From a virus, in IMG/VR virus record IMGVR_UViG_3300009436_000120, positions 1 to 22,647 of that record: a DNA stretch of 22,647 nt; one strand, 5' to 3'. Position 1 is the first letter of the stretch. The number at the start of each line of letters is the position of its first letter. The position numbers and the translations under genes are program-made. Below the pieces are notes generated by a model that saw only the letters and a program-made list of their open reading frames with translations, was not told the DNA's origin and did not search any database. This document shows positions 7,882 to 16,312 of this stretch, piece after piece.

Positions 7882-10800
7882 ATGGCTAGTAAATATACAT
7901 TAGGATCTTACAAGTACTTGAATACAACACCTCAGGCAGGTAAGGAATTGCCTTCTACTCAAAAGCCAAACGCTTTATATATAGCTAAATACCTTAAATC
8001 CCAAGGGTATACAAAAGCAGGAGCTCAAGCAGTATTAGCCAACATAAGGAAAGAAAGTTCGTTTAATCCAACTATAGTAGAAAGAGGAGTAGGTGGAAGT
8101 CAAGAAATAGGTGGAATAGGTGGAATCGGACTAATTCAATGGACCGGACAAGGTAAAAGGAGAAGAGGGAAACTAGAAAAAGCAGCAAATTATAGTAAAT
8201 CAACCAGAGATAGCTTAGATTTTCAAACTAAGTACCTTGTTAGTGAAGTTAAAGGAAAAGCAATAGCTAAAATACTAACATCAACTCAAAACCCAGTAGA
8301 AGGTACGTTAGAACTTTTATATTTAAATATTAGATCAGGATCTGCTATTAGAGTTAAAAATGCAATCGATAAGGGGGTAGCACCTGCAAGTAAGGATATT
8401 GAGAGAGTACAACGTAGGGTGTCCGCAACATGGGAAGTTCAGAGCATAGTAGATGAAGTATGGGGAGGAACAGTAGAAGACTATCCTACAGGTACATCTC
8501 CTACAGAAGCAGGAACAGGTAATAGCTCTAATAACGCAGCAGATACTGCAACACCAGCTAACTCGGATGGAGTCAACCAAACTAGTAACGCTAAACAAAG
8601 CTTAAATACTCCACCAGCAGTAGATCAACTACCCATTTACACTAAAGACAGTTTTACTAGAGCCCAAGGACATTTAAAAAAGACATTAAACGGATTTGTA
8701 GCTTTTAGATTAGAATCTATAGAAGAAAAGGATACTGGAATGTTCGACAATGATGACTTAAATGAGTACTGGATACCTCTTTACGTCGTCTTAGATGTAT
8801 ATAACCAGTACGTAAGTATATTAGATGCTACAGCAGAACCAGAAAAAGGGACGAACACTCCAGGTAGGAAGTTAACAGAGTTTTATACTGGCTATCAAGA
8901 TATAGACGAAAGTAAGAAGGAGTATGAAAAGGAATGCAAATTTCTAACAAATGAAATGCACTTTTCAATAGATCCAATGACATGTGTACTTCCTAAACCT
9001 GTACAAAATACGAAAGTATATGATTCTAAAAACACACCAGTACCTTGGAGAGATCCTTTAATAGGTTTTGATGTTAATTCATACGCTCCAGGGCTATTAT
9101 ATAAAAACGGTTTTCATAAAAACGTTGTTGAAGCTCTACAGAGAGGGTTAATGAGAGGAGAATCTGATGATATACTTAACATACTTGTTTCATGTCAACT
9201 TCTACAACAGGAATTAGATAAAATAATAAGCAGTAACAAAGACTCAGATCAAAACGAAGGTAATGATATGGTATCTTTTGTGAGAATTATTCTCAAAGCA
9301 TGTAACGAAGCTTTAGGAGGTATCAATGATTTAGATATGCTATATGACGAACAAGATGATAGGTTCTACATAATAGATCGTAAAATTACTCCAGCGCTAC
9401 GGAATATACTTCCAACAATTACTCTTTCTGGAGTTAGGTCAACAATATCAAAACTAAGCATATCCAGTAAAATTAGTTCAAATATTGGAAGTATGATATC
9501 TATAGCAGCTCAAGGAACTGGTGGACATACTAAAGATAATATAGCTCCGTTATTAGAATGGAATAGAGGGTTATTAGATAGGCACATAATACATAAGTCA
9601 CAGAAAAATACAGAAGGAAACGACCAAGTTAAGGAAAATAGAGAAACACCTGAGGACGAGAGGTTAAAGAAATGGACATTAGCTTACTACGCTTATTGGG
9701 AAGAACTAAATGGAAATACAGGTTTCTGGAACGATAACGGTGATTATGACCGTGCTGCTGTGTCCAATATAAAAGGATACCATAAAGAATGGTGTCAAAA
9801 ATGGGTAGTAGATAAAAGAAGTAAGTCAGAAGATAACCCCCTACCAGCACCGGGAGTAATTCCTGTTGAGCTGTCCTTTACTACTATGGGTATTGGAGGA
9901 TTAAAAATAGGACAAGCATTTTTAGTTGAAGAAGGGATACTTCCTTTCCAATATTCAGAAAATTTTGGATTTATAATAACCGGTTTATCCCATAGCATAG
10001 CAGACGGCAAGTGGACAACAGATGTAAAAACACAATTCTATTCATCTAAACCACCAACACCAGAAGAAATAGCATTTTTTAATGAAAAACATAATTCTGA
10101 AGCTGTACCGTACCAAAATGTTAACTCAGCATCTTCAACATCAGGAGGAAGTTCAGGAAGCGTAACAACTGCTGGAGCAACACTAGGAGAGCAAGGTGAA
10201 ATAATAGTGGCAGACGGACAAGATCCTGCACCGATTATTAATCCAAATAAACTCGGTAGTAGGAAACCAACATCATCAAAAGGTATGGCACCGGTAATTG
10301 CAAGTAAGCCACTAGTTAAAGCATGGGGAAGTAAAGCAAGGACGTACGGCAAATCCGATGTTATAAAAGGAGCAGCTGACGGAATATTTGCCCCTATCGG
10401 TGGACCAGGTACACCAGGAGCAAAATGGCAATCAGGAGCTTCATCTAACGTTAACGGGTCATACTATCTCGAAACAAAAGCAGCAGCACAATTTGTTGGA
10501 TGGTATAACGAAATGGTAGCAGCAGGAATAAAATTTACAGTTTCATCTGCTTTAAGATTTGGTAGCAATGTCGGTGGGGGAGTACACGGATACGGTATTG
10601 CAGTAGATTTCGCAACTCTTTACCGTTTAGTAGGAGGAGCAACAACTGTTACACCTAATATGAATGCAAGAATACAGCAACCAGTATGGAAACAAATGGC
10701 TGAAATAGGAGCTAAATACGGTTGGTACAACCCTTGGAGACTATCTGACGGTAGAAGTATGGAGGAAGTATGGCATTTTGAATACTATGGACCAGCATAA
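7882..10800 (+). CDS. Baseplate hub-like protein with N-terminal lysozyme and C-terminal M15 peptidase
   Basis: A 972-aa virion-type protein. Residues ~30-190 resemble the phage tail lysozyme family: AGAQAVLANIRKESSFNP with candidate catalytic Glu58, then GLIQWTGQGKRR. Residues ~230-740 look like a tail hub region; the segment IGGLKIGQAFLVEEG leading into FIITGLSHSIADGKW resembles hub/gp27-like proteins. A Ser/Gly-rich linker (~745-775) leads to a C-terminal peptidase M15 (VanY-like) domain with Zn motif HGYGIAVD (His902, Asp909) and the final WHFEY (His965). One polypeptide thus brings a glycan-cleaving and a peptide-cleaving domain to the tail tip, presumably for local wall digestion at injection. 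It starts 6 nt after the preceding baseplate gene. The hydrolase calls are stronger than the hub call. Confidence 0.8.
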   Translation: MASKYTLGSYKYLNTTPQAGKELPSTQKPNALYIAKYLKSQGYTKAGAQAVLANIRKESSFNPTIVERGVGGSQEIGGIGGIGLIQWTGQGKRRRGKLEKAANYSKSTRDSLDFQTKYLVSEVKGKAIAKILTSTQNPVEGTLELLYLNIRSGSAIRVKNAIDKGVAPASKDIERVQRRVSATWEVQSIVDEVWGGTVEDYPTGTSPTEAGTGNSSNNAADTATPANSDGVNQTSNAKQSLNTPPAVDQLPIYTKDSFTRAQGHLKKTLNGFVAFRLESIEEKDTGMFDNDDLNEYWIPLYVVLDVYNQYVSILDATAEPEKGTNTPGRKLTEFYTGYQDIDESKKEYEKECKFLTNEMHFSIDPMTCVLPKPVQNTKVYDSKNTPVPWRDPLIGFDVNSYAPGLLYKNGFHKNVVEALQRGLMRGESDDILNILVSCQLLQQELDKIISSNKDSDQNEGNDMVSFVRIILKACNEALGGINDLDMLYDEQDDRFYIIDRKITPALRNILPTITLSGVRSTISKLSISSKISSNIGSMISIAAQGTGGHTKDNIAPLLEWNRGLLDRHIIHKSQKNTEGNDQVKENRETPEDERLKKWTLAYYAYWEELNGNTGFWNDNGDYDRAAVSNIKGYHKEWCQKWVVDKRSKSEDNPLPAPGVIPVELSFTTMGIGGLKIGQAFLVEEGILPFQYSENFGFIITGLSHSIADGKWTTDVKTQFYSSKPPTPEEIAFFNEKHNSEAVPYQNVNSASSTSGGSSGSVTTAGATLGEQGEIIVADGQDPAPIINPNKLGSRKPTSSKGMAPVIASKPLVKAWGSKARTYGKSDVIKGAADGIFAPIGGPGTPGAKWQSGASSNVNGSYYLETKAAAQFVGWYNEMVAAGIKFTVSSALRFGSNVGGGVHGYGIAVDFATLYRLVGGATTVTPNMNARIQQPVWKQMAEIGAKYGWYNPWRLSDGRSMEEVWHFEYYGPA

Positions 10801-10812
10801 AACTATAAACAA

Positions 10813-11493
10813 ATGTATTTACCTAAATCACAATATAAGTTAACTAAAGTTAAAGACATACCTAACGTAAAGGATGTAATTGACCGTCTAGGAAATTTAA
10901 TTAACTCTAATAAGGAAGTAGTACTAACCTCTTTTGGAACTATGTTCGATAAAGCAGGAATAGATTTTGACAAAGGAGATTTTTCGAAAGCATTAGAGCT
11001 ATTTACAACTGGAGACCCGGAGGATACGGAATCACAAGAACAACCTGGATACGAATTCGATAAAGATAACCCAGAATTAAATTCATCAGGTAAAATAGTT
11101 TCCCTAAAACTACCACCAACAACAGCTGATATAAAGAAAGGTATAATGCAAAGATGCTTTTACTATAATAAGTGTACAGGAAAAGCATTAGAGATTTCTA
11201 AAATACAATTAGAAAACTTAGCACTAAGTAAAGATAACTGTACCGAGTTAGCAATAGCAGACTGGTACATTAAGGGTTCCGCTAAAGATCGAAATGTTAA
11301 TGGGTATTTTCTAGAAGGTTTAGAAACTGCAAATAGGAGGACTATACAGGAAATTAAAAAAACTATTCCGGTAATAGAAGCTCTAATAAAAAGCCCTTCA
11401 GAATACGTAGAAGATACATTTATACCTTCATCTACAGAATATAAAACGCAAATAAAAGATATTGTTATACCTTCCCCTGGGAAAAAGTTGTAG
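10813..11493 (+). CDS. Unidentified probable virion protein
   Basis: A 226-aa protein with no recognised family. The N-terminus (MYLPKSQYKLTK) resembles openings seen in small phage structural proteins. The middle is acidic and rich in Asp/Glu/Pro around residues 70-95, followed by a segment with three cysteines (RCFYYNKCTGKAL, then DNCTEL), which is unusual for this region. The C-terminus ends PSPGKKL. No membrane segment or signal peptide is seen. It lies 12 nt after the hub gene and immediately before the promoter-like motif that opens the replication genes, so it is the last gene of the tail module. The structural role is inferred from position only. Confidence 0.5.
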   Translation: MYLPKSQYKLTKVKDIPNVKDVIDRLGNLINSNKEVVLTSFGTMFDKAGIDFDKGDFSKALELFTTGDPEDTESQEQPGYEFDKDNPELNSSGKIVSLKLPPTTADIKKGIMQRCFYYNKCTGKALEISKIQLENLALSKDNCTELAIADWYIKGSAKDRNVNGYFLEGLETANRRTIQEIKKTIPVIEALIKSPSEYVEDTFIPSSTEYKTQIKDIVIPSPGKKL

Positions 11494-11515
11494 ATACGAA
11501 ATATTTTCGTATATT
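11488..11515 (+). promoter_or_regulatory. Promoter upstream of the polymerase gene (TTG-N19-TATATT)
   Basis: TTG at 11488-11490 and TATATT at 11510-11515 are 19 nt apart, which matches Bacteroidota-type spacing. The copy of the shared motif is TTCGTATATT (11506-11515). It is preceded by a perfect 6-bp dyad, ACGAAA-TAT-TTTCGT, at 11496-11510. The ATG follows 20 nt after the motif. The location between the tail module and the replication module supports a start of transcription here. Confidence 0.6.
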
Positions 11516-11535
11516 ATAATAAAGGTTATTAACAA

Positions 11536-12861
11536 ATGTTTTATATACTAGAATCTAAAGAACAGCTCGACTGGTTAGAAAATCAAACTGACTCACCTAT
11601 ATACGTAGATGTCATCAGTACGAATTTCTACTTCCACTCTAAACTAACTTCCACTATAGGAGTATATGTTAAAGTGTTGAACGACAAAGAAGGTTATTTC
11701 ATCCCAGTATCTCATAACGATGGATTAAATGTAGATAAAGACCGTATCTACGCTATACTTAGTAAATTTAAAACACTATACACATTAAATAAAAAAACTC
11801 TTCTCTACCACTTTAATCTACAGAGAGCTATAGACATATCGTTAGTTTACTCTATGAGTAACTATAAGAGGTTAGAGTACTCAACAGCAAATACATCTAT
11901 AGACTGGTACTACCGTACTCATAATGAAAAACCAGATTTAAATAGAATAATTCCGATTGTTAAGCTTTACGAAAGATGTGAAAATATATTTAATCAAATA
12001 GAGCAGCATTTAGCCCTTCCTATACCAGATGGATTTGATTTCTATAACAACATAACTACAAATGTATTTTTCTTACTAGAGCAAAACGGAGTAGGAATAG
12101 TTTACGATGAATTTAATGAATTGTTTAAACCTAAGAATCCTGTATACAATACAGAACATAACACAACCTACACAAACTACAACCTATATAACAATACTTC
12201 AAGACCAACTAACACATTCAACTCAGTAAACTTTGCTGCAATTCCGAAGACTCCAGAGCATAGAAATTGCTTTAAGCCGCAGAATGACTTTTTTGTTGAG
12301 TTTGATTTTGATGGATACCATTTAAGACTGTTAGCTGAACAACTAAATTACCCTTTATCTAGAGAATCAGCTCATAAGCAGTTAGCAAAGCAATATTTCG
12401 GTAAACAGGAAATAACCGAAGAGGAGTATAATAAGGCTAAGCAAATTAATTTTCATGCTATATACGGTAAGATTCCTGAAGAGCATAAAAACCTTAAAAT
12501 ATTCAAAGAAGTTCAGGAATATATTGACGCAATGTGGAGTAGCTTTACAGAAACAGGATATGTTTGGAACCCACAATCTGGAAAAGCATTTACAACTAAG
12601 CTACAGGACATGAATCCAGCTAAGTTGATGAATTATATGATGCAATCGTTGGAAACTTCAAATAATATCACTATATTAAAAGATATACTAAAGTACTTAA
12701 GAGATAAGAAGTCATTTATAACGCTGTATACTTATGATGCTATTCTTTTTGACTTTAGTAAAGAAGACGGTAAAGAGACTTTATCGGATATACAAACAAT
12801 AATGGAAAAACAAGGGAAATACCCTGTAAAATTTAAATATAGCACAAATCTAGTGTTATAA
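11536..12861 (+). CDS. Compact, divergent family A DNA polymerase
   Basis: A 441-aa protein matching the family A layout in reduced form. Residues 1-110 look like the 3'-5' exonuclease fold (YFIPVSH, LLYHFNLQRAID), but the Asp-x-Glu motif reads Asp24-Val-Ile26, so the nuclease is probably inactive. Residues 176-190 (FFLLEQNGVGI) match the segment before the thumb, which is nearly absent. SRPTNTFNSVNFAAIPK (222-238) corresponds to the TGRLSS-NPNLQNIP block. Motif A is FDFDGYHLRLLAE (Asp257), motif B is KQINFHAIYG (Lys302, Tyr310), and motif C is LYTYDAILF (Asp401). Both metal-binding Asp residues survive, but Klenow Glu710, Arg754, His881 and Glu883 align with His262, Tyr298, Tyr400 and Ala402. 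Position before SSB, UvsX and helicase genes fits the replicative polymerase, though reduced activity is possible. Confidence 0.8.
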   Translation: MFYILESKEQLDWLENQTDSPIYVDVISTNFYFHSKLTSTIGVYVKVLNDKEGYFIPVSHNDGLNVDKDRIYAILSKFKTLYTLNKKTLLYHFNLQRAIDISLVYSMSNYKRLEYSTANTSIDWYYRTHNEKPDLNRIIPIVKLYERCENIFNQIEQHLALPIPDGFDFYNNITTNVFFLLEQNGVGIVYDEFNELFKPKNPVYNTEHNTTYTNYNLYNNTSRPTNTFNSVNFAAIPKTPEHRNCFKPQNDFFVEFDFDGYHLRLLAEQLNYPLSRESAHKQLAKQYFGKQEITEEEYNKAKQINFHAIYGKIPEEHKNLKIFKEVQEYIDAMWSSFTETGYVWNPQSGKAFTTKLQDMNPAKLMNYMMQSLETSNNITILKDILKYLRDKKSFITLYTYDAILFDFSKEDGKETLSDIQTIMEKQGKYPVKFKYSTNLVL

Positions 12862-12881
12862 AACAGCACAACTATTTATAT

Positions 12882-13334
12882 ATGACAACAAATTTAACAA
12901 TACCACGGTTCGACTACGATATTGAACCTATTTTTACCAGCGATGATATGAGTAATAAGCTGTTTTGTACCTTTTCAACAGAAGATCAACTTGAAGAGGT
13001 ATTAACCTCAATTCAGGGAAGATATAAGATTATATATAATAAGATATTTGTGCTTTATTCTAAAAGTCAAGACGAGTACATGTGTACATATAACGTAGAC
13101 TTTGGAAATGTAGGAGCTTTTATAGATAATACTATATTAGTACATAGAAAAAAAGAAACAAATACACTTTATACAATAAATGCACTTAATACGTTAATTA
13201 AGGAACTTAACGGAGGTGTACTAGATACAAGTTATAGAATAAACTGGCCTGATTACCGCAACTGCGTACTTCTTACAAAAGGCCCAGAATTAAAGAGAGT
13301 GAATACAAAGTTATATAAAATTATTGAGCTTTAG
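12882..13334 (+). CDS. Protein of unknown function in the replication cluster
   Basis: A 150-aa protein I do not recognise. It opens MTTNLTIPRFDYDIEPIF, then alternates predicted strands and helices. It contains two cysteines in the N-terminal half (LFCTF, YMCTYN) and a Trp/Pro/Asp block (RINWPDYRNC) near residue 122. No nucleotide-binding or metal motif is visible. It lies 20 nt after the polymerase gene and ahead of the SSB promoter, so it is probably cotranscribed with the polymerase. An accessory role in replication is a guess from position alone. Confidence 0.55.
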   Translation: MTTNLTIPRFDYDIEPIFTSDDMSNKLFCTFSTEDQLEEVLTSIQGRYKIIYNKIFVLYSKSQDEYMCTYNVDFGNVGAFIDNTILVHRKKETNTLYTINALNTLIKELNGGVLDTSYRINWPDYRNCVLLTKGPELKRVNTKLYKIIEL

Positions 13335-13363
13335 TTGGCTCTTTAATTTTTTATTCTTATATT
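13335..13363 (+). promoter_or_regulatory. Promoter upstream of the SSB gene (TTG-N20-TATATT)
   Basis: TTG at 13335-13337 directly follows the stop of the preceding gene and is 20 nt before TATATT (13358-13363). The motif copy is TTCTTATATT (13354-13363), 31 nt before the ATG at 13395. The intergenic DNA has no hairpin that would act as a terminator. Confidence 0.55.
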
Positions 13364-13394
13364 ACTAATAAGTTATAATTTTAAAATCAGTTAT

Positions 13395-14198
13395 ATGGAT
13401 ATCAATGCAATCAGAGCTAAACTAGATGCTCTTAACTCTAATGGTCAGGAGAGAGAAAAAACAGACTACACTAAAATCTTTTGGAAACCAGAATTAGGTA
13501 AACAGACAATACGTATTGTACCGTCTGCTTCTGATCCTACTTTTCCCTTTAAAGAGCTTAAATTTCATTACGGTATTGGTAAATTTCCAATGGTAGCACT
13601 TTCCAATTTTGGCAAGCAGGACCCTATTGAGGAATTTGTTAAAGAGTTAAGAAAGACAAGTGATAAAGACAATTGGTCATTATCGGGAAAGATCTCACCT
13701 AAAACCCGTGTATTTGCACCAGTTATAGTAAGAGGAGAAGAAGATAAAGGCGTTAGATTATGGGGATTCGGAGTTACTATCTACAAAGCATTACTTGCTT
13801 TAGCAGAAGACGAAGATATTGGAGACTTTACTGATGTAATTAACGGATGGGATATGGTAGTTGAGCAGCAAAAAGGTAACCCTTATCCTGAAACAACTGT
13901 TAGAATCAAACCTAAACAAACTCCACTATCAGACAATAACGAGTTTGTGGATACGTGGTTAAAAGATCAACCAAACCCTGTTGAAGTACATACGCAGTAT
14001 GACTACGACTTTATTAAGAAAAAACTACAATTATATTTAGATCCAAATGCAGTAGAGGAAACAGAAAACACCGAAACTAAAGAGGGAGATAAACTGCCAG
14101 AAAGCCTAGGTCAAGCAAAAACAGACTTTACTTTGGAAACAGCTACGGCTGGCAACAAAGACACAGTTAGTAAATTTGATGACTTATTCAACGAGTAA
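13395..14198 (+). CDS. Single-stranded DNA-binding protein, T4 gp32-like
   Basis: A 267-aa protein with the gp32-type layout: a short basic/polar N-terminus for cooperativity (DINAIRAKLDALN), a central OB-fold-like domain (WKPELGKQTIRIVPS, FKELKFHYGIGK, VRLWGFGVTIYKALLALAED), and an acidic tail ending in SKFDDLFNE. Proteins of this type coat ssDNA and recruit partners through the acidic tail. T4 gp32 uses a His/Cys3 zinc site in the core; this sequence contains no cysteine at all, so it must be zinc-free like some distant homologues. It has its own promoter-like motif, and the next gene begins 2 nt after its stop. UvsX follows immediately, its usual functional partner. Confidence 0.85.
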   Translation: MDINAIRAKLDALNSNGQEREKTDYTKIFWKPELGKQTIRIVPSASDPTFPFKELKFHYGIGKFPMVALSNFGKQDPIEEFVKELRKTSDKDNWSLSGKISPKTRVFAPVIVRGEEDKGVRLWGFGVTIYKALLALAEDEDIGDFTDVINGWDMVVEQQKGNPYPETTVRIKPKQTPLSDNNEFVDTWLKDQPNPVEVHTQYDYDFIKKKLQLYLDPNAVEETENTETKEGDKLPESLGQAKTDFTLETATAGNKDTVSKFDDLFNE

Positions 14199-14200
14199 AT

Positions 14201-15274
14201 ATGGCAAAACAGAGCAAAGAAGTAAAAGCAGCCGCATCCGCGGCAGTCAAGAAGGGGTTTAATTTAGGTAATTTTAAGAAGAAAAAAGGTTTTTCTAATG
14301 CTTCTGTAAAATTTAAGGAGCAAGGATGGATTCCTTTATCGAAAGCATTCCAAGATATAACTTCTCTTCCAGGAATACCTACAGGACACATTACCCTTCT
14401 AAGAGGACATAGTGATACAGGTAAAACAACTGCATTACTAGAAGCAGCAGTAAATGCACAGAAGCAAGGCGTACTTCCAGTCTTTATTATTTCAGAGATG
14501 AAATGGTCATGGGAACATGCAAAAGAGATGGGATTAGAGTTCACGGAAGTACTAGATGAAAACGGAAAAGTAACAGACTACGAAGGTTTCTTCTTGTATG
14601 CAGATAGAGGTACATTAAATACAATTGAAGAAGTAGCTGTTCATATGGCTGACTTAATAGACGAACAGTCGAAAGGTAACTTACCTCATGATATGTGTTT
14701 CTTCTGGGATTCAATCGGATCTATACCTTGTGATTTATCAGTACGTTCTAATAAGAACAATAATGAATGGAATGCAGGAGCAATGTCTACTCAATTCGGT
14801 AATAATTTAAATCAAAAGATTCTATTATCTAGGAAAGAGAACTCACCTTACACAAATACGCTAGTAGCTATTAATAAGGTATGGACTATGAAACCTGAAC
14901 ACCCAATGGGTCAACCTAAATTACAAAACAAAGGAGGAATGTCTATGTGGTACGATTCTACGTTGGTTGTAACCTTTGGTAATATTACTAACCCAGGTAC
15001 CTCTAAAATTAAAGCTGTAAAGAACGGACTTCAAGTGGAATTTGCTAAAAGAACTAACATTCAGATAGAGAAAAACCACATTGGAGGAGTACAGTCAAGA
15101 GGAAGGGTAGTTATGACCTCTCACGGTTTTATAGAAGACGATAAAAAGGCAATTGATAAATATAGAGATGCACACAAAGAGCATTGGCTAAAGCTAGTAG
15201 GTAGTATAGATTTCGACTTAATCGAAGAAGGAGACTTAGAAGAAGAAACTATAACTCCAAATATACTAGATTAA
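14201..15274 (+). CDS. uvsX: UvsX-like RecA-family recombinase
   Basis: A 357-aa RecA-fold ATPase. The N-terminus is Lys/Ala-rich. A Walker A motif, GHSDTGKTT, is at residues 69-77. A Walker B-like hydrophobic segment ends at Asp170 (MCFFWDSIGS). Downstream segments (NLNQKILLSRKEN, NTLVAINKVW) fit the RecA core, and the C-terminus is acidic (EEGDLEEET), as in phage recombinases. UvsX forms filaments on ssDNA and drives strand invasion for recombination-dependent replication, working with the gp32-like SSB encoded just upstream. Its stop overlaps the next start (TAATG at 15272-15276), which implies coupled translation. Confidence 0.9.
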   Translation: MAKQSKEVKAAASAAVKKGFNLGNFKKKKGFSNASVKFKEQGWIPLSKAFQDITSLPGIPTGHITLLRGHSDTGKTTALLEAAVNAQKQGVLPVFIISEMKWSWEHAKEMGLEFTEVLDENGKVTDYEGFFLYADRGTLNTIEEVAVHMADLIDEQSKGNLPHDMCFFWDSIGSIPCDLSVRSNKNNNEWNAGAMSTQFGNNLNQKILLSRKENSPYTNTLVAINKVWTMKPEHPMGQPKLQNKGGMSMWYDSTLVVTFGNITNPGTSKIKAVKNGLQVEFAKRTNIQIEKNHIGGVQSRGRVVMTSHGFIEDDKKAIDKYRDAHKEHWLKLVGSIDFDLIEEGDLEEETITPNILD

Positions 15275-16308
15275 TGGCTAAATATGATCAATTACTAGAC
15301 GGCTTAAAAGAACGTCCTCCCAGAGAGTTGAATGACCATATACTGGTTATAGATGCTATGAATATGCTAATCCGTAGCTTTTCACTACTCAAAGCAATGA
15401 ACCCCTCAGGCCACCATATAGGTGGTCTTGTAGGCTTCATGCGATCCTTAGGGTTTGTAACTCGGACTTTTGACCCTACCAGAGTGATAATAGTATGGGA
15501 CGGAAAAGGTGGGTCGGCTAATAGGAAAAATATAGACCCGAATTATAAAGCACAACGTGCTACATCTAGGATTACCCACTGGGGGCTATACGATACTAAA
15601 GCAGAAGAGCAAGAAGCTCTAATAGGACAGCTATTCAGAACTCAAGATTACTTGGAGTGTTTACCGGTACAGCAAATTACCATGGAGAAACTAGAAGCAG
15701 ATGACGTTATAGCGTACATAGCTAAAAGAGCTTCCTTCTCTAGTGTTAAGAAGTGTACAATAGTCTCCTCTGATAAAGACTTTTTGCAGTTAGTAGACGA
15801 TACGGTAGAAGTATATGCTCCTATAAAAAAGAAAGTGTTTAAAGAAGATAATATCTTTGAAGAACTAAAAGTACTTCCTGAGAATTATAATTTAGTGAAG
15901 GCACTATTAGGAGATAACTCCGATAATTTAGCAGGAATTAAAGGACTGGGTATAAAGACGATAATATCAGAATTTCCGGACTTAGTTGATAAACCTAAAA
16001 TGTCATTACAGTACGTTTATGATGTATGTGCTGCTAAATTAGAAGATAAGAAATTTAAAAAGATCTTTCCTAAGATAATAACAGAATGGGATCGTGTAGA
16101 AACTAATTTTAAATTAATGGATTTACATGAAACTTCGTTGGATATTAAAGAAAAAGATCATATATTAAATATAATAAAGAGTGACATACCCAACTTACAA
16201 TCAGGGGCATTTTTACATCTATTAGATCAAGATAAGATTGAAGGGATAACAAAAAATACTGAAGGTTGGTTAGAGAACTTTAGAGGTTTAACGGTTTTAA
16301 AAAAATAA
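15274..16308 (+). CDS. 5'-3' exonuclease / RNase H-like flap nuclease
   Basis: A 344-aa member of the FEN/T4 RNase H superfamily. Acidic metal-binding residues lie in the expected order: Asp27 (ILVIDAMN), Asp76 (IIVWDGKGG), Glu141, Asp143 and Asp144 (LEADDVIAYIAKR), Asp167 and Asp169 (SSDKDF), and Asp214/Asp217 (GDNSDN). The last group is followed by the helix-3-turn-helix DNA-binding part (LAGIKGLGIKT). Such enzymes remove RNA primers and 5' flaps during lagging-strand maturation. Since the polymerase here has no 5' nuclease domain, this protein probably supplies it. It is translationally coupled to uvsX and precedes the helicase gene by 4 nt. Confidence 0.9.
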   Translation: MAKYDQLLDGLKERPPRELNDHILVIDAMNMLIRSFSLLKAMNPSGHHIGGLVGFMRSLGFVTRTFDPTRVIIVWDGKGGSANRKNIDPNYKAQRATSRITHWGLYDTKAEEQEALIGQLFRTQDYLECLPVQQITMEKLEADDVIAYIAKRASFSSVKKCTIVSSDKDFLQLVDDTVEVYAPIKKKVFKEDNIFEELKVLPENYNLVKALLGDNSDNLAGIKGLGIKTIISEFPDLVDKPKMSLQYVYDVCAAKLEDKKFKKIFPKIITEWDRVETNFKLMDLHETSLDIKEKDHILNIIKSDIPNLQSGAFLHLLDQDKIEGITKNTEGWLENFRGLTVLKK

Positions 16309-16312
16309 GGTT

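Noticed and set aside
11496-11510. Dyad ACGAAA-TAT-TTTCGT considered as a terminator or operator
   Set aside because: The loop is too short and AT-rich for a terminator and it overlaps the promoter motif. Only a partial dyad exists at 22532-22543, so an operator role is not supported on its own.
15411-15426. Inverted repeat CCACC-atata-GGTGG in the 5' nuclease gene
   Set aside because: It is explained by the coding of a Gly/His-rich conserved segment and has no T-run; probably chance.
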